Positions 9,011 to 17,335 of a stretch of DNA of 23,165 nt are shown piece after piece; position 1 is the stretch's first letter; each line of letters opens with the position of its first letter. This stretch comes from CAZJGG01 sp964545475. GTDB lineage: Bacteria; Bacillota; Clostridia; Lachnospirales; JAISER01. The notes beneath the pieces were generated by a model that was not told the origin of the DNA, did not search any database, and saw nothing but the letters and a program-made list of their open reading frames with translations. A program made the translations under genes and the position numbers. Where the stretch lies: the NCBI GenBank assembly GCA_964545475.1, contig CAZJGG010000048.1, positions 1 to 23,165 on the forward strand. The letters are read 5' to 3'.

Positions 9011-10033
9011 ATGGATGATATTCGCTCTATGAATTTATCCGAGATTGAAGATTTAGTTCAAAATCTTGGAGAGAAAAAATACAGAGGCGTTCAAATATTT
9101 GAATGGCTTAATAAAAAGCTTGCAGAAAGCTTTGATGAAATGACAGATCTTTCAAAAGCGTTCCGCCAAAAGCTTGAACAAACAGTTGACCTTTATCAGG
9201 TTGAACTTGTAGAAAAAACCCAATCTAAAACAGACGGCGTAATTAAATATTTATTTAAAATGCATGACGGCAGCTTAATTGAAAGCGTTTTAATGAAATA
9301 TAATTACGGCAACAGTGTTTGCGTATCCAGTCAGGCTGGGTGCAGGATGAAGTGCGCTTTTTGCGCTTCTGCTGATGCCCCTTTTAACAGAAATTTAACC
9401 CCAGGGGAAATTGCGGCGCAGGTTTACTCAATTCAAAAAGATTTAGGGGAAAGAATTTCCCATGCAGTTGTTATGGGAATTGGTGAACCCTTTGATAATT
9501 ATGATAATGTATTAAAATTTTGCAATCTTTTAAACCACAAAAACGGTTTAAACATTTCTCAAAGAAACATTACTGTTTCTACTTGCGGAATAATCCACGG
9601 AATTTCAAGACTTTCCCAGGAAGACCTTTCCGTAAACCTTGCAATTTCCCTCCATGCACCTAACGGAGAGCTTAGAAAAAAAATTATTCCTATAGCAGGT
9701 GTTAATGGCTTTGAAGACCTCCTTAAAGCTTGCAAGGAATATATAAGCAAAACTAACAGGCGAATAACCTTTGAATACGCTTTAATGCAAGGCTTTAACG
9801 ACAGCGAAGCTTGTGCCAAAGAGTTAGCCTCTGTTTTAAAAGGTATGCTTTGCCATGTTAATCTTATTTTACCAAACCCAGTTTCAAACAGCGATTTTAA
9901 ACCAAGCAGCAAAAACGCTCAAAAAATTTTCTTTGAAATTTTGTCTCAAAGCGGCATAGAAACAACTATAAGGCGAAAACTTGGAGCAGACATTGACGCC
10001 GCATGTGGTCAATTGCGGCTTAAGCATTTATAG
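9011..10033 (+). CDS. rlmN: 23S rRNA/tRNA adenine-C2 methyltransferase RlmN (radical SAM), 340 aa
   Basis: Radical SAM enzyme that methylates C2 of A2503 in 23S rRNA and, in many species, A37 of some tRNAs. From the chosen start, the cluster cysteines C111, C115 and C118 form CRMKCAFC. The two catalytic cysteines expected in RlmN are C104 (SVCVSSQAGC) and C332 (DAACGQLR). The frame extends back to an ATG at 8984, but GGAG at 9000-9003 sits seven bases before ATG 9011, and MDDIRSMNLSEIEDL is the usual RlmN N-terminus, so 9011 is preferred. There are 54 bp between rsmB and this start. Confidence 0.97.
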   Translation: MDDIRSMNLSEIEDLVQNLGEKKYRGVQIFEWLNKKLAESFDEMTDLSKAFRQKLEQTVDLYQVELVEKTQSKTDGVIKYLFKMHDGSLIESVLMKYNYGNSVCVSSQAGCRMKCAFCASADAPFNRNLTPGEIAAQVYSIQKDLGERISHAVVMGIGEPFDNYDNVLKFCNLLNHKNGLNISQRNITVSTCGIIHGISRLSQEDLSVNLAISLHAPNGELRKKIIPIAGVNGFEDLLKACKEYISKTNRRITFEYALMQGFNDSEACAKELASVLKGMLCHVNLILPNPVSNSDFKPSSKNAQKIFFEILSQSGIETTIRRKLGADIDAACGQLRLKHL

Positions 10034-10045
10034 GCAGGTGATTAT

Positions 10046-10807
10046 ATGATAGGCGTTGGTAAAACAGATGCCGGGCTTGTTAGGCACAATAATGAAGATT
10101 CAATATTTGTAAGCACCGAACCGTTTGGGCAGCTGCCCAATTTGTTTATTGTTTCCGACGGAATGGGAGGGCATAACGCAGGAGAAATTGCTTCCAGCCA
10201 TGGCATAAGGTTTTTCTGTCAATTTGCAAGTAATAATTTAGAGACTGAAAAGCCGGAAATTTTAGACATCTTAATTGAAGGCACAATTTATGCCAACAAA
10301 AATATTTATGAAATATCAACTCAGAACAATGCAATGCTCGGAATGGGAGCTACTTTTTCCGCTTGCGTTATTGATGCTTTTAACAACAAGCTTTTTGCCG
10401 CCCATGTAGGTGACAGCCGTATTTATGTCGTTCATAACGACCATATAAAGCAGATTTCAACAGACCATACTTACGTTAACGAAATGGTAAAAGCCGGGGA
10501 AATTACCGAAGCTGAAGCACGAGTTCACCCCAGAAGAAATATTATAACAAGAGCCCTTGGCACAGAAGAAGGAATATGCGTTGACGGCATTGTTTCTGAA
10601 ATTTGTGTTGGAGACTATATTCTTATTTGCTCCGATGGGCTTAATAACATGGTTAGCGACAATAACATAAAAGAAATAATCATTGGAAGCGGAACTGTTT
10701 TTGAAAAATGCTCACGCTTAATTGAAGTTGCAAAACAAAACGGCGGCATGGACAATATTTCAGCGGTTTTAATTCAATATTGTAAAGAAAACGAGGTGAC
10801 GAGATGA
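10046..10807 (+). CDS. stp: PPM/PP2C-type Ser/Thr protein phosphatase, 253 aa
   Basis: Metal-dependent protein phosphatase (also called PrpC) that reverses phosphorylation by the PASTA kinase encoded next. Motifs: NNEDS at 15-19 and SDGMGGHNAGE at 37-47 carry metal-binding Asp residues; AAHVGDSRIY lies in mid-protein; LICSDGLNNMV and GGMDNISAV near the end give the remaining metal ligands. The length and the start of the mature fold at residue 1 are normal for soluble bacterial PPM enzymes. AGGTG precedes ATG 10046. Its TGA overlaps the kinase ATG (ATGA at 10804-10807), so the two are translated together. Confidence 0.96.
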   Translation: MIGVGKTDAGLVRHNNEDSIFVSTEPFGQLPNLFIVSDGMGGHNAGEIASSHGIRFFCQFASNNLETEKPEILDILIEGTIYANKNIYEISTQNNAMLGMGATFSACVIDAFNNKLFAAHVGDSRIYVVHNDHIKQISTDHTYVNEMVKAGEITEAEARVHPRRNIITRALGTEEGICVDGIVSEICVGDYILICSDGLNNMVSDNNIKEIIIGSGTVFEKCSRLIEVAKQNGGMDNISAVLIQYCKENEVTR

Positions 10808-12837
10808 TTTTAGCCCCGGGTACTATTGTAGCGTCACGCTATGAAATAATTGATAAAATTGGCTCCGGCGGCATGGCTAACGTTTACAGGGCAAGAGATT
10901 TAAAGCTTGACCGCTACGTTACATTTAAAGTTTTGCGGGAAGATTTTATTAACGATGATGAATTTCAGGCAAGGTTTAACATAGAAGCGCAAGCGGCCGC
11001 AAGCCTTTCAAACCAAAACATTGTAAGCGTTTATGACGTTGGGCAGGAAGACAGCATATACTATATTGTTATGGAGTATATTGACGGTCTTACCCTTAAA
11101 GATTTAATAAAAAGGCGTGCCCCTTTTGAAAACGATGAAATTTTAGGTGTTGCAACCCAAATTGCCGTTGCTTTATGCCATGCCCATGCCAACAATATTG
11201 TTCACAGAGATATTAAACCTCAAAATATATTAGTCACTTCAACGGGTAATATAAAAGTGACTGACTTTGGCATTGCAAGAGCGGCCACAGGCTCGACTGT
11301 TGCGGCAAACGGTGCTGTTATGGGTTCTGTTCACTATTTCTCCCCGGAACAGGCAAGAGGCGGATATGTAGATTTTAAAAGCGACATATACTCATTGGGC
11401 ATTGTAATGTATGAAATGGCAACAGGAGAGATTCCTTTTAATGCGGACACCCCTGTTTCTATTGCTCTTATGCACATGAATGACCCCTTGCCGGACATTG
11501 GCGAAATTAATCCTCATATATCCGACAGCATTATTAGAATAATTTTAAAAGCAACTGAAAAGCATTCTTCAAAACGTTACCAAACTGCTCTTGAAATGCT
11601 TGACGACTTAAAAAGGGCGTTAACAGATGAAACCGGAAGCTTTGTTAAAATTGACTTAAACGATTATGACAGGGAGCAGCCAACAATTAGTCTTAATCCT
11701 GACGAAATAAACACTATAAACAATCGGCGCAGAAAAAGCTTTTTTGATGAATTTCAGTTTGAATATGAAAGCGATGAAGCCGAAGATATTGGGCGTTTTA
11801 GTAAAAAAAGCGAAGTTAAAACTGAACGGAGAATAATAGTTGCCGCTATTGCAACGAGCATTGTTATTATTGCGGTTATTTTTGCAATAGGCACTAGGTT
11901 TCTTCCAAAGATGCAAACAATTCCGCAAACTGTCACCGTCCCGGAATTAGAAGGAAAAACCTTAGACGAGGCGAAACAGATTGCCAATGATTTATTAATA
12001 CAAATCAACCCAATTGAAGCTCCAAGCGATACAGTTGGAGTTGGCATTATAATCTCCCAAAGCCTTAGGGATTCCGAAGGGATTTTATATCAAGGAGACG
12101 TAATTGACGTTGTTGTTAGCTCCGGCTCTGAAAATATAAAAGTTCCGGACTTTAGAGACAAAAAAATTGACGATGCCCTTTTAATGTTTAAAGAGGTAAC
12201 CCTTAAACCGAAAGAAGTTTACGAGGGCAAGGACGACTGCCCTATAAACGTTGTGTTTGACCAAGAGCCAAAGCCGGGAGACCATGTTAAACCAAACTCC
12301 GTTGTAACTCTGTTTGTAAGCAAAGGACCTTCTGACAAGACAGTCCGAGTTCCTGATATTATTGGGCTTACTGAAGCAGAAGGAATAAGAGCTCTTGAAG
12401 AAAGAGGCATTGCCGTTGGGCTTACATCAAGCGCCCCAAGCTCAAAACCAGTGGGTACAATAATTACTCAAACAATCCCTGCTGATAAAGAAGTATCAAA
12501 GGGCACTGTTGTTTCCTTTGTTATAAGCGAGGGTATGCCGGAAAGCACCCCAACCCCTACACCAACCCAAACAGCAAGCGTTTTGTCTAAGCCTATTTTG
12601 GTTGACCCTGAAGGAAGAATTGCAGAAGGCGTTACAAGCGTTCAAGTTAGAGTAATAAAGATATCCTCAAGCGGCACAACGGAATTTTTAAAGCAGGAAA
12701 TGTCTGTTAGTGATTTACCTAAAACCATTCAGGTTACAGGCAGCGGCACGGAAGAGCAGTATCAGGTTTTTGTCACCGATATTACAACAGGCGAAACGTA
12801 TTTCCGAGATACGTTTAATATAAATTTCAATGAATAA
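10804..12837 (+). CDS. prkC: PASTA-domain Ser/Thr protein kinase (PrkC/Stk1 type), 677 aa
   Basis: Membrane kinase that senses cell-wall fragments and controls growth, division and spore-related traits. Kinase domain at 13-270: glycine loop GSGGMANVYRA at 20-30, catalytic Lys K42 in VTFKVLRED (most relatives have VAVK), HRDIKPQN at 134-141, DFG at 154-156, activation segment VMGSVHYFSPEQARGG at 172-187. An acidic juxtamembrane linker at 271-340 includes RRRKSF. One TM helix lies at about 343-363. Three outer PASTA repeats follow at about 376-442, 443-509 and 512-577, then a TPTPTPTQ linker and an extra 80-residue C-terminal domain rich in beta-type sequence (595-677), absent from the minimal PrkC layout. 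It overlaps stp by four bases and is followed by rsgA after 11 bp. Confidence 0.96.
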   Translation: MILAPGTIVASRYEIIDKIGSGGMANVYRARDLKLDRYVTFKVLREDFINDDEFQARFNIEAQAAASLSNQNIVSVYDVGQEDSIYYIVMEYIDGLTLKDLIKRRAPFENDEILGVATQIAVALCHAHANNIVHRDIKPQNILVTSTGNIKVTDFGIARAATGSTVAANGAVMGSVHYFSPEQARGGYVDFKSDIYSLGIVMYEMATGEIPFNADTPVSIALMHMNDPLPDIGEINPHISDSIIRIILKATEKHSSKRYQTALEMLDDLKRALTDETGSFVKIDLNDYDREQPTISLNPDEINTINNRRRKSFFDEFQFEYESDEAEDIGRFSKKSEVKTERRIIVAAIATSIVIIAVIFAIGTRFLPKMQTIPQTVTVPELEGKTLDEAKQIANDLLIQINPIEAPSDTVGVGIIISQSLRDSEGILYQGDVIDVVVSSGSENIKVPDFRDKKIDDALLMFKEVTLKPKEVYEGKDDCPINVVFDQEPKPGDHVKPNSVVTLFVSKGPSDKTVRVPDIIGLTEAEGIRALEERGIAVGLTSSAPSSKPVGTIITQTIPADKEVSKGTVVSFVISEGMPESTPTPTPTQTASVLSKPILVDPEGRIAEGVTSVQVRVIKISSSGTTEFLKQEMSVSDLPKTIQVTGSGTEEQYQVFVTDITTGETYFRDTFNINFNE

Positions 12838-12848
12838 TTAGGTGATTT

Positions 12849-13718
12849 ATGATTGTTTCAGGCAGAATAATAAGAGGCGTCGGCGGTTTATACACTGTTT
12901 CCACAGAGCATGGAGAATATGGCTGTGCTTGCAGAGGTATTTTCAGAAAAAAAGGACAATCCCCTTTAGTTGGCGACTATGTAGAAATTGAAGAAATAGC
13001 GGAGGAAAAGCATAAAGGTTCTATTATAAAAATTTTAGAGCGTAAAAATGAATTAGTCCGCCCGAAAGTTGCTAACATTGATATAGTTTTTATAGTTTTT
13101 TCAATTATTGAACCGGCAATAAATATGGATTTGCTAGATAGATTTTTAGTAACAGCAGAATATCATAATATTGAACCGGTCATTGTTTTTACAAAAAATG
13201 ACTTACTAGACAATGACTCTCGCAACTTACAGGACAACTTGCTTCAAATGTATGAAAAGGCAGGTTATACCGTACTTTCTGTTTCTACCGTAACAAATGA
13301 CGGTATGGACTGTTTAGAGGAACTTTTGAAAGACAAAGTTTCTCTTTTTGCAGGTCCTTCCGGCGTTGGAAAATCCAGCCTTATTAATGGAGTTCTTAAA
13401 AGAAATCATATGGAAACCGGGGAATTAAGCCTTAAAATATCTAGAGGCAAGCACACAACACGCCATGCCGAGCTTATCGAGCTTGAGGAAAACAGCTTCG
13501 TTGTGGATTCCCCCGGGTTTACAACCCTTGAAATTGAAAATATTGAAAAACATGCTTTGCCTGCTTGTTTTAGAGAGTTTCACCCTTTTATTGGCATTTG
13601 CAAATTTACGAACTGCAAACACGTACATGAGCCTTTTTGCTGTGTAAAAGAACATGTGGGAGAAGAAATAAGCAATACACGTTATGAAAGATACAAAACA
13701 TTTTTAGGCTACCACTAA
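12849..13718 (+). CDS. rsgA: Ribosome small-subunit-dependent GTPase A, 289 aa
   Basis: Circularly permuted GTPase that helps late 30S maturation. After an N-terminal OB fold (1-65), the G motifs come in permuted order: G4 TKND at 115-118, G1 GPSGVGKSS at 169-177, G2 region RGKHTTRH at 199-206, G3 DSPG at 220-223. A C-terminal zinc knuckle uses C251, C256, H258 and C264. ATG 12849 has AGGTG seven bases upstream. The last codons and the TAA lie in the left arm of the inverted repeat at 13711-13773. The position after prkC is conserved in Bacillota. Confidence 0.97.
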   Translation: MIVSGRIIRGVGGLYTVSTEHGEYGCACRGIFRKKGQSPLVGDYVEIEEIAEEKHKGSIIKILERKNELVRPKVANIDIVFIVFSIIEPAINMDLLDRFLVTAEYHNIEPVIVFTKNDLLDNDSRNLQDNLLQMYEKAGYTVLSVSTVTNDGMDCLEELLKDKVSLFAGPSGVGKSSLINGVLKRNHMETGELSLKISRGKHTTRHAELIELEENSFVVDSPGFTTLEIENIEKHALPACFREFHPFIGICKFTNCKHVHEPFCCVKEHVGEEISNTRYERYKTFLGYH

Positions 13719-13773
13719 AAACCCGCTTTCGTCAGATTTGCCGAAAAGATGGCGGAATGGGGTTTTTAGTGGT
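13711..13773. repeat. 14-bp perfect inverted repeat with 35-nt loop between rsgA and rpe
   Basis: ACCACTAAAAACCC at 13711-13724 is perfectly repeated in inverse at 13760-13773. The loop has further pairing potential: GCTTTCG with CGAAAAG, or CCGC with GCGG at 13752-13755. The left arm includes the rsgA TAA (13716-13718). The T run of the right arm is inside the stem, so this is not a standard intrinsic terminator; it could act as an attenuator, an mRNA-processing site or a small dispersed repeat. Rpe begins 25 bp later. Confidence 0.75.
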
Positions 13774-13797
13774 TGCCTTAGAAGCGAGGCCATTTAA

Positions 13798-14454
13798 ATG
13801 ATTAAACTTGCGCCAAGCCTACTTGCCGCTGACTTTTCTGACTTAAAAAACAATATTAAAGCAATTGAGGATGCCGGTGCGCATTATTTGCATTTAGACG
13901 TTATGGACGGGCATTTTGTGCCTAACATATCTTTCGGCGCACCTGTAATTAAAAGCATAAGACAAGCTTCAAAAATGGTTTTTGACGTTCATTTGATGAT
14001 AACTAATCCGCTTAAATATGTTGAACAGTTTGCAAAATCCGGCGGAGATATTATTAACTTTCACATAGAATGTGACGATGAACCTATTGAAGTTATTTCC
14101 AAAATTAAAGCTTTAGGCAAAAAAGCCGCTATAACGGTAAAGCCTGCAACAAATATTGAGGAAATTTATAAGTATCTTCATCTTCTTGATATGGTGCTTA
14201 TTATGAGCGTTGAACCGGGCTTTGGTGGAGCAGAATTTTTGCCGGAAATGCTAAACAAATCTTTAAAACTTGCCGATTATAAAGCAAACAACAACTTAAT
14301 TTTTGATATAGAAATGGACGGCGGAATTTATTTGCATAACGCTAAAGACGTTGTAAATGCAGGTGTAAACGTTGTTGTGGCTGGTACAGCCGTTTTCGGC
14401 GCACAGTCAATTAAGCAGTCTGTTTCGGATTTTTATAAAATATTTAGAGAATAG
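13798..14454 (+). CDS. rpe: Ribulose-phosphate 3-epimerase, 218 aa
   Basis: Interconverts D-ribulose 5-phosphate and D-xylulose 5-phosphate in the pentose phosphate pathway. The TIM barrel shows LAPSLLAADF at 4-13, HLDVMDGHFVPN at 32-43 (metal ligands H32 and D34), DVHLMI at 63-68 (H65), SVEPGFGG at 137-144 and EMDGGI at 172-177 with D174 as second catalytic acid; most relatives have DVDGGI here. The length is normal. A weak GCGAGG lies eight bases before ATG 13798. It follows the inverted repeat and is 11 bp from thiN. Confidence 0.96.
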   Translation: MIKLAPSLLAADFSDLKNNIKAIEDAGAHYLHLDVMDGHFVPNISFGAPVIKSIRQASKMVFDVHLMITNPLKYVEQFAKSGGDIINFHIECDDEPIEVISKIKALGKKAAITVKPATNIEEIYKYLHLLDMVLIMSVEPGFGGAEFLPEMLNKSLKLADYKANNNLIFDIEMDGGIYLHNAKDVVNAGVNVVVAGTAVFGAQSIKQSVSDFYKIFRE

Positions 14455-14465
14455 GAACATCAAAT

Positions 14466-15098
14466 TTGAAAATCGCTATTTTTTCCAACGGTACAATTAA
14501 TAATTACAGCTATATAAAAAATTACGGCGAATTTGATATTGTTATTTGCTGCGACGGCGGACTAAAACATGCAAGCAAAATTGATGTATTTCCAAATTTT
14601 ATAATCGGTGACTTTGATTCTGTTAACCCTAGCCTTTTAAGCAGTTATGAAAAGCAAGGGAGCGAAGTTATAAGGTTTAACCAAGAAAAAAACGAGACTG
14701 ATACAGAGCTTGCCATGCTTATGGCTATAAAAAAGAAGCCGGATGAAATTTTTATGTTCGGTTCAACAGGCACTCGCTTTGACCACACTTTAGCAAACGT
14801 ACATGTGCTTGTACACGCCCTTAACGCCGGAGTTAAAGCTTCTATCATTGACGAAAATAACGAAATTATGTTAGTTAATGATGAAATTACAATTTCCGGT
14901 AAAGTTGGAGATTATGTTTCTCTAATTCCGTTTATAAATAATATTGACGGAATTACAACTTCTGGGCTAAAATATAAATTAAACAACGAACCTCTTTTTA
15001 TGGGAACACCAAGAGGCATAAGTAACGAACTTACAGAAGAAAAAGCTACTATTAAAATTAAACACGGAGTTTTAGCTGTTATAAAAAGCCGTGATTAA
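14466..15098 (+). CDS. thiN: Thiamine pyrophosphokinase, 210 aa
   Basis: Transfers pyrophosphate from ATP to thiamine to form TPP. Motifs: CDGGLKHA at 29-36, IGDFDS at 47-52, ETDTELAM at 77-84 and GSTGTRFDHTLAN at 99-111, all standard for the family, followed by the C-terminal beta-sandwich thiamine-binding part. The start is TTG 14466, with AGGA at 14453-14456 nine bases upstream; there is no ATG nearby that would keep the conserved MKIAIF start. It is co-directional with rpe, as in many Bacillota. No TPP riboswitch precedes it, since only 11 bp separate it from rpe. Confidence 0.94.
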   Translation: MKIAIFSNGTINNYSYIKNYGEFDIVICCDGGLKHASKIDVFPNFIIGDFDSVNPSLLSSYEKQGSEVIRFNQEKNETDTELAMLMAIKKKPDEIFMFGSTGTRFDHTLANVHVLVHALNAGVKASIIDENNEIMLVNDEITISGKVGDYVSLIPFINNIDGITTSGLKYKLNNEPLFMGTPRGISNELTEEKATIKIKHGVLAVIKSRD

Positions 15099-15117
15099 TT
15101 CGTGGGGGATAAATATT

Positions 15118-15417
15118 TTGAACACCTATGTTTATCAATATGCAGCCGCTAAAAGTAATTTATTAAACTATTTTAATTGCGGCGACGATTTCAATATAAA
15201 ACTTTGCACAGCACATCACTGGCAAATTGAACAAAATGATGGAGTTTATTTTTTAAAGTATTGGATTAAAAACACCGAGCCCGTTTCTGCCGTTATTGTT
15301 AAAAAGGATGGTGAACCGCTTATTGAAAAAGCGGACGACTTAACAATGGTTATCGCCATAGATTGTATAAAAACAGCTTTTATATTAAACAATAATGGCA
15401 TGTCTGGAAATTATTAA
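15118..15417 (+). CDS. Hypothetical protein, 99 aa
   Basis: I do not recognise this small protein. It starts at TTG 15118 with a GGGGG purine run (15104-15108) nine bases upstream; a GTG at 15091 in the same frame overlaps thiN and has no SD. The product (MNTYVYQYAAAKSN...) is soluble, has no TM helix, two Cys (C20 and C29) in the first third, and an HHWQIE motif near residue 33. It lies 19 bp after thiN and 19 bp before the coiled-coil gene, so it is probably a real member of the operon. Function unknown. Confidence 0.7.
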   Translation: MNTYVYQYAAAKSNLLNYFNCGDDFNIKLCTAHHWQIEQNDGVYFLKYWIKNTEPVSAVIVKKDGEPLIEKADDLTMVIAIDCIKTAFILNNNGMSGNY

Positions 15418-15436
15418 TTATTAAGGGGCGAATAAT

Positions 15437-16750
15437 ATGGAAAATTCACATGAAATTACGCCGGATAATGAAATCAAGGATGATGTTGAAATTACAGAGG
15501 ACGTAAAGCTTACAAAAAAGGAATCGTTTTTTACGTCCTTGTTTAGTTTTGTTAAAAGAATTTTTACTAAAGAAGAAAAAGAGGTTGTAACGGCAACTTA
15601 TTCAAGATTTCAGCGTTTTTTAGAATTTTTAGAACGTGACGATACAATGTATGAAAACGTTGTAAAGGCTGTTTCACTGTGCGACGAAGCTTTGCGTATT
15701 GCAAGGCAGCGCCTTATTTTAGCCAACAGAATTAAAACCATTGAAGAAAACCTTTTAGAGCTTGATTGCTTTTTCCGTTTAAACGAAGACGAAGCTAAAA
15801 CATTAAAGAACCTTTTAGATCGTTTTACTTCTCTTATTAAAGAGAGAAACGTGCTTATGTATCAGCTTGTGGGCTTTGACAAAGGTGTTACAAGAATGAA
15901 CTTCTTGGAAGAGGATGCAAAAAAAGCTGTAAACGGAATGCAGGATGCAGAAAAAACCCAAAGGATTTTACGGCAGGACATTGGTTATTTAGAGGGAGAA
16001 AAAGGGCAGCTTGAACATGAAAAGGCGCTTTTAGAAACTGGGCTTATTTTTGTTAAACGCTTTGCCCTTGGCTGTGTTTTGCTGTTCGGGCTTGTTTCTG
16101 TTTATTTGGCTTACATTTTTATGATTGAGCAATCTCCTATTTTTGTGCCTACCACAATTTTAGTACTTATGACAATTGTTGTGTGTACCCTTTTATATAT
16201 GTTTGATAAACGCATGAGATATGAGCTAAAGCTTAACATTAAAAAGCAGCAAAAATGCGTTGAGCTTTTAAACAAGAAAAACGTTGTTTGCGCTTATTAC
16301 ACAAACTTTTTGCGTTTTGAATACAAAAAATATAAAGTCAGAAACACACAAATGCTTCAATCGGATTTAAAGGAATTTAAAAGCTACAAACACGTTGCTT
16401 CAAGGTTAGATGCTATTCGTAAAATAATGTATGAAACTGAAAAACAGATTGAAAAGTTTTTACGGGAAAAGAAAATTACATTTTCTAAATATACAATTGA
16501 ACAGTTTGCAAAGACCGTAAATGTTTCCGACAAAATTGAATATTCTCAAGAGCTTGCAAGGGACAAAGCTGTGCTTGATGCTAACCTTTTGGAGCTTGAC
16601 GAAAAACACGCCGGCATTTGGGAGCTGCTAGAAGAATTAAGCGATAAAGACACAACTGAGGATAAAGTTATATCTCAAATGATTGACCTTTATTTTAACG
16701 AAGTTAGTAACATGCTTTATATAGTCGATAAGGAAGAAGAGGCGGTTTAA
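15437..16750 (+). CDS. Hypothetical two-TM coiled-coil protein, 437 aa
   Basis: I do not recognise a named family. The N-terminal 30 residues are acidic and probably disordered. Residues 55-200 are helical and charged with heptad-like Leu spacing. Two adjacent TM helices lie at about 206-230 and 233-255, with only a few residues between them. Residues 258-437 form a second charged helical region. This is a membrane hairpin with long cytoplasmic coiled-coil arms on both sides, as seen in scaffold or membrane-organising proteins. AAGGGG precedes ATG 15437. It is followed at once by xpt, whose SD is in its last codons. A structural or trafficking role is a guess only. Confidence 0.85.
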   Translation: MENSHEITPDNEIKDDVEITEDVKLTKKESFFTSLFSFVKRIFTKEEKEVVTATYSRFQRFLEFLERDDTMYENVVKAVSLCDEALRIARQRLILANRIKTIEENLLELDCFFRLNEDEAKTLKNLLDRFTSLIKERNVLMYQLVGFDKGVTRMNFLEEDAKKAVNGMQDAEKTQRILRQDIGYLEGEKGQLEHEKALLETGLIFVKRFALGCVLLFGLVSVYLAYIFMIEQSPIFVPTTILVLMTIVVCTLLYMFDKRMRYELKLNIKKQQKCVELLNKKNVVCAYYTNFLRFEYKKYKVRNTQMLQSDLKEFKSYKHVASRLDAIRKIMYETEKQIEKFLREKKITFSKYTIEQFAKTVNVSDKIEYSQELARDKAVLDANLLELDEKHAGIWELLEELSDKDTTEDKVISQMIDLYFNEVSNMLYIVDKEEEAV

Positions 16751-17329
16751 TTGAAATTACTTAAAAATAGAATTTTAGAGCAAGGTAAAGCTCTTGAAAA
16801 CAACGTCTTAAAGGTGGATTCATTTTTGAACCACCAAATTGACGTTGTTTTAATGAAAGAAATCGGCAATGAATTTTATAACAGGTTTAAAGACTCTGTG
16901 GGTTCTATAACAAAAATAGTTACTGTGGAGTCCTCCGGCATTGCTCCTGCGTTGTTTACAGCCGAAAAATTTGATGTTCCTGTAATTTTTGCAAAAAAGC
17001 GTAAATTTGTAACTTTAAGTGATGACTTATTGTCTACCGAAGTGTTTTCATATACTAAAAATGAAATTAATAAAATTACAATTTCAAAGGACTATATTAA
17101 AAAGGGAGACAAGCTTCTTATTATAGACGACTTTTTAGCTAACGGCGAAGTTATAAAGGGGCTTGTTAAATTATGTTCAGAAGCCGGAGCGGAAATTGTG
17201 GGAGCAGGAATTGTTATTGAAAAAGCCTTTCAAAAGGGCCGACAATATGTGGAAGAAATGGGCTTGCATGTTGAATCTCTCGCCAGAGTTAAATCCCTAA
17301 ATGACGGCGTTATTACTTTTGTGGAGTAG
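16751..17329 (+). CDS. xpt: Xanthine phosphoribosyltransferase, 192 aa
   Basis: Makes XMP from xanthine and PRPP. Signature elements: VESSGIAPA at 59-67, the VIFAKK segment at 78-83, and the PRPP loop LLIIDDFLANGEVIKG at 122-137, then GAGIVIEKAFQKGR. The length equals that of known Xpt proteins (about 190 aa). The start is TTG 16751 directly after the previous TAA; GAGG at 16739-16742 in the end of the upstream gene serves as SD. In B. subtilis xpt has a guanine riboswitch; here there is no leader at all, so purine control by that route is excluded at this site. With hpt at 3404-3940 the window encodes two purine salvage PRTases. Confidence 0.94.
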   Translation: MKLLKNRILEQGKALENNVLKVDSFLNHQIDVVLMKEIGNEFYNRFKDSVGSITKIVTVESSGIAPALFTAEKFDVPVIFAKKRKFVTLSDDLLSTEVFSYTKNEINKITISKDYIKKGDKLLIIDDFLANGEVIKGLVKLCSEAGAEIVGAGIVIEKAFQKGRQYVEEMGLHVESLARVKSLNDGVITFVE

Positions 17330-17335
17330 ATTTCA

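Noticed and set aside
9559..9912. 117-codon open frame on the minus strand
   Set aside because: Antisense to rlmN, with low-complexity product and no SD; a shadow frame.
13711..13797. Possible riboswitch before rpe-thiN
   Set aside because: The TPP riboswitch signature CTGAGA with its partner loops is absent; only a simple inverted repeat is visible.
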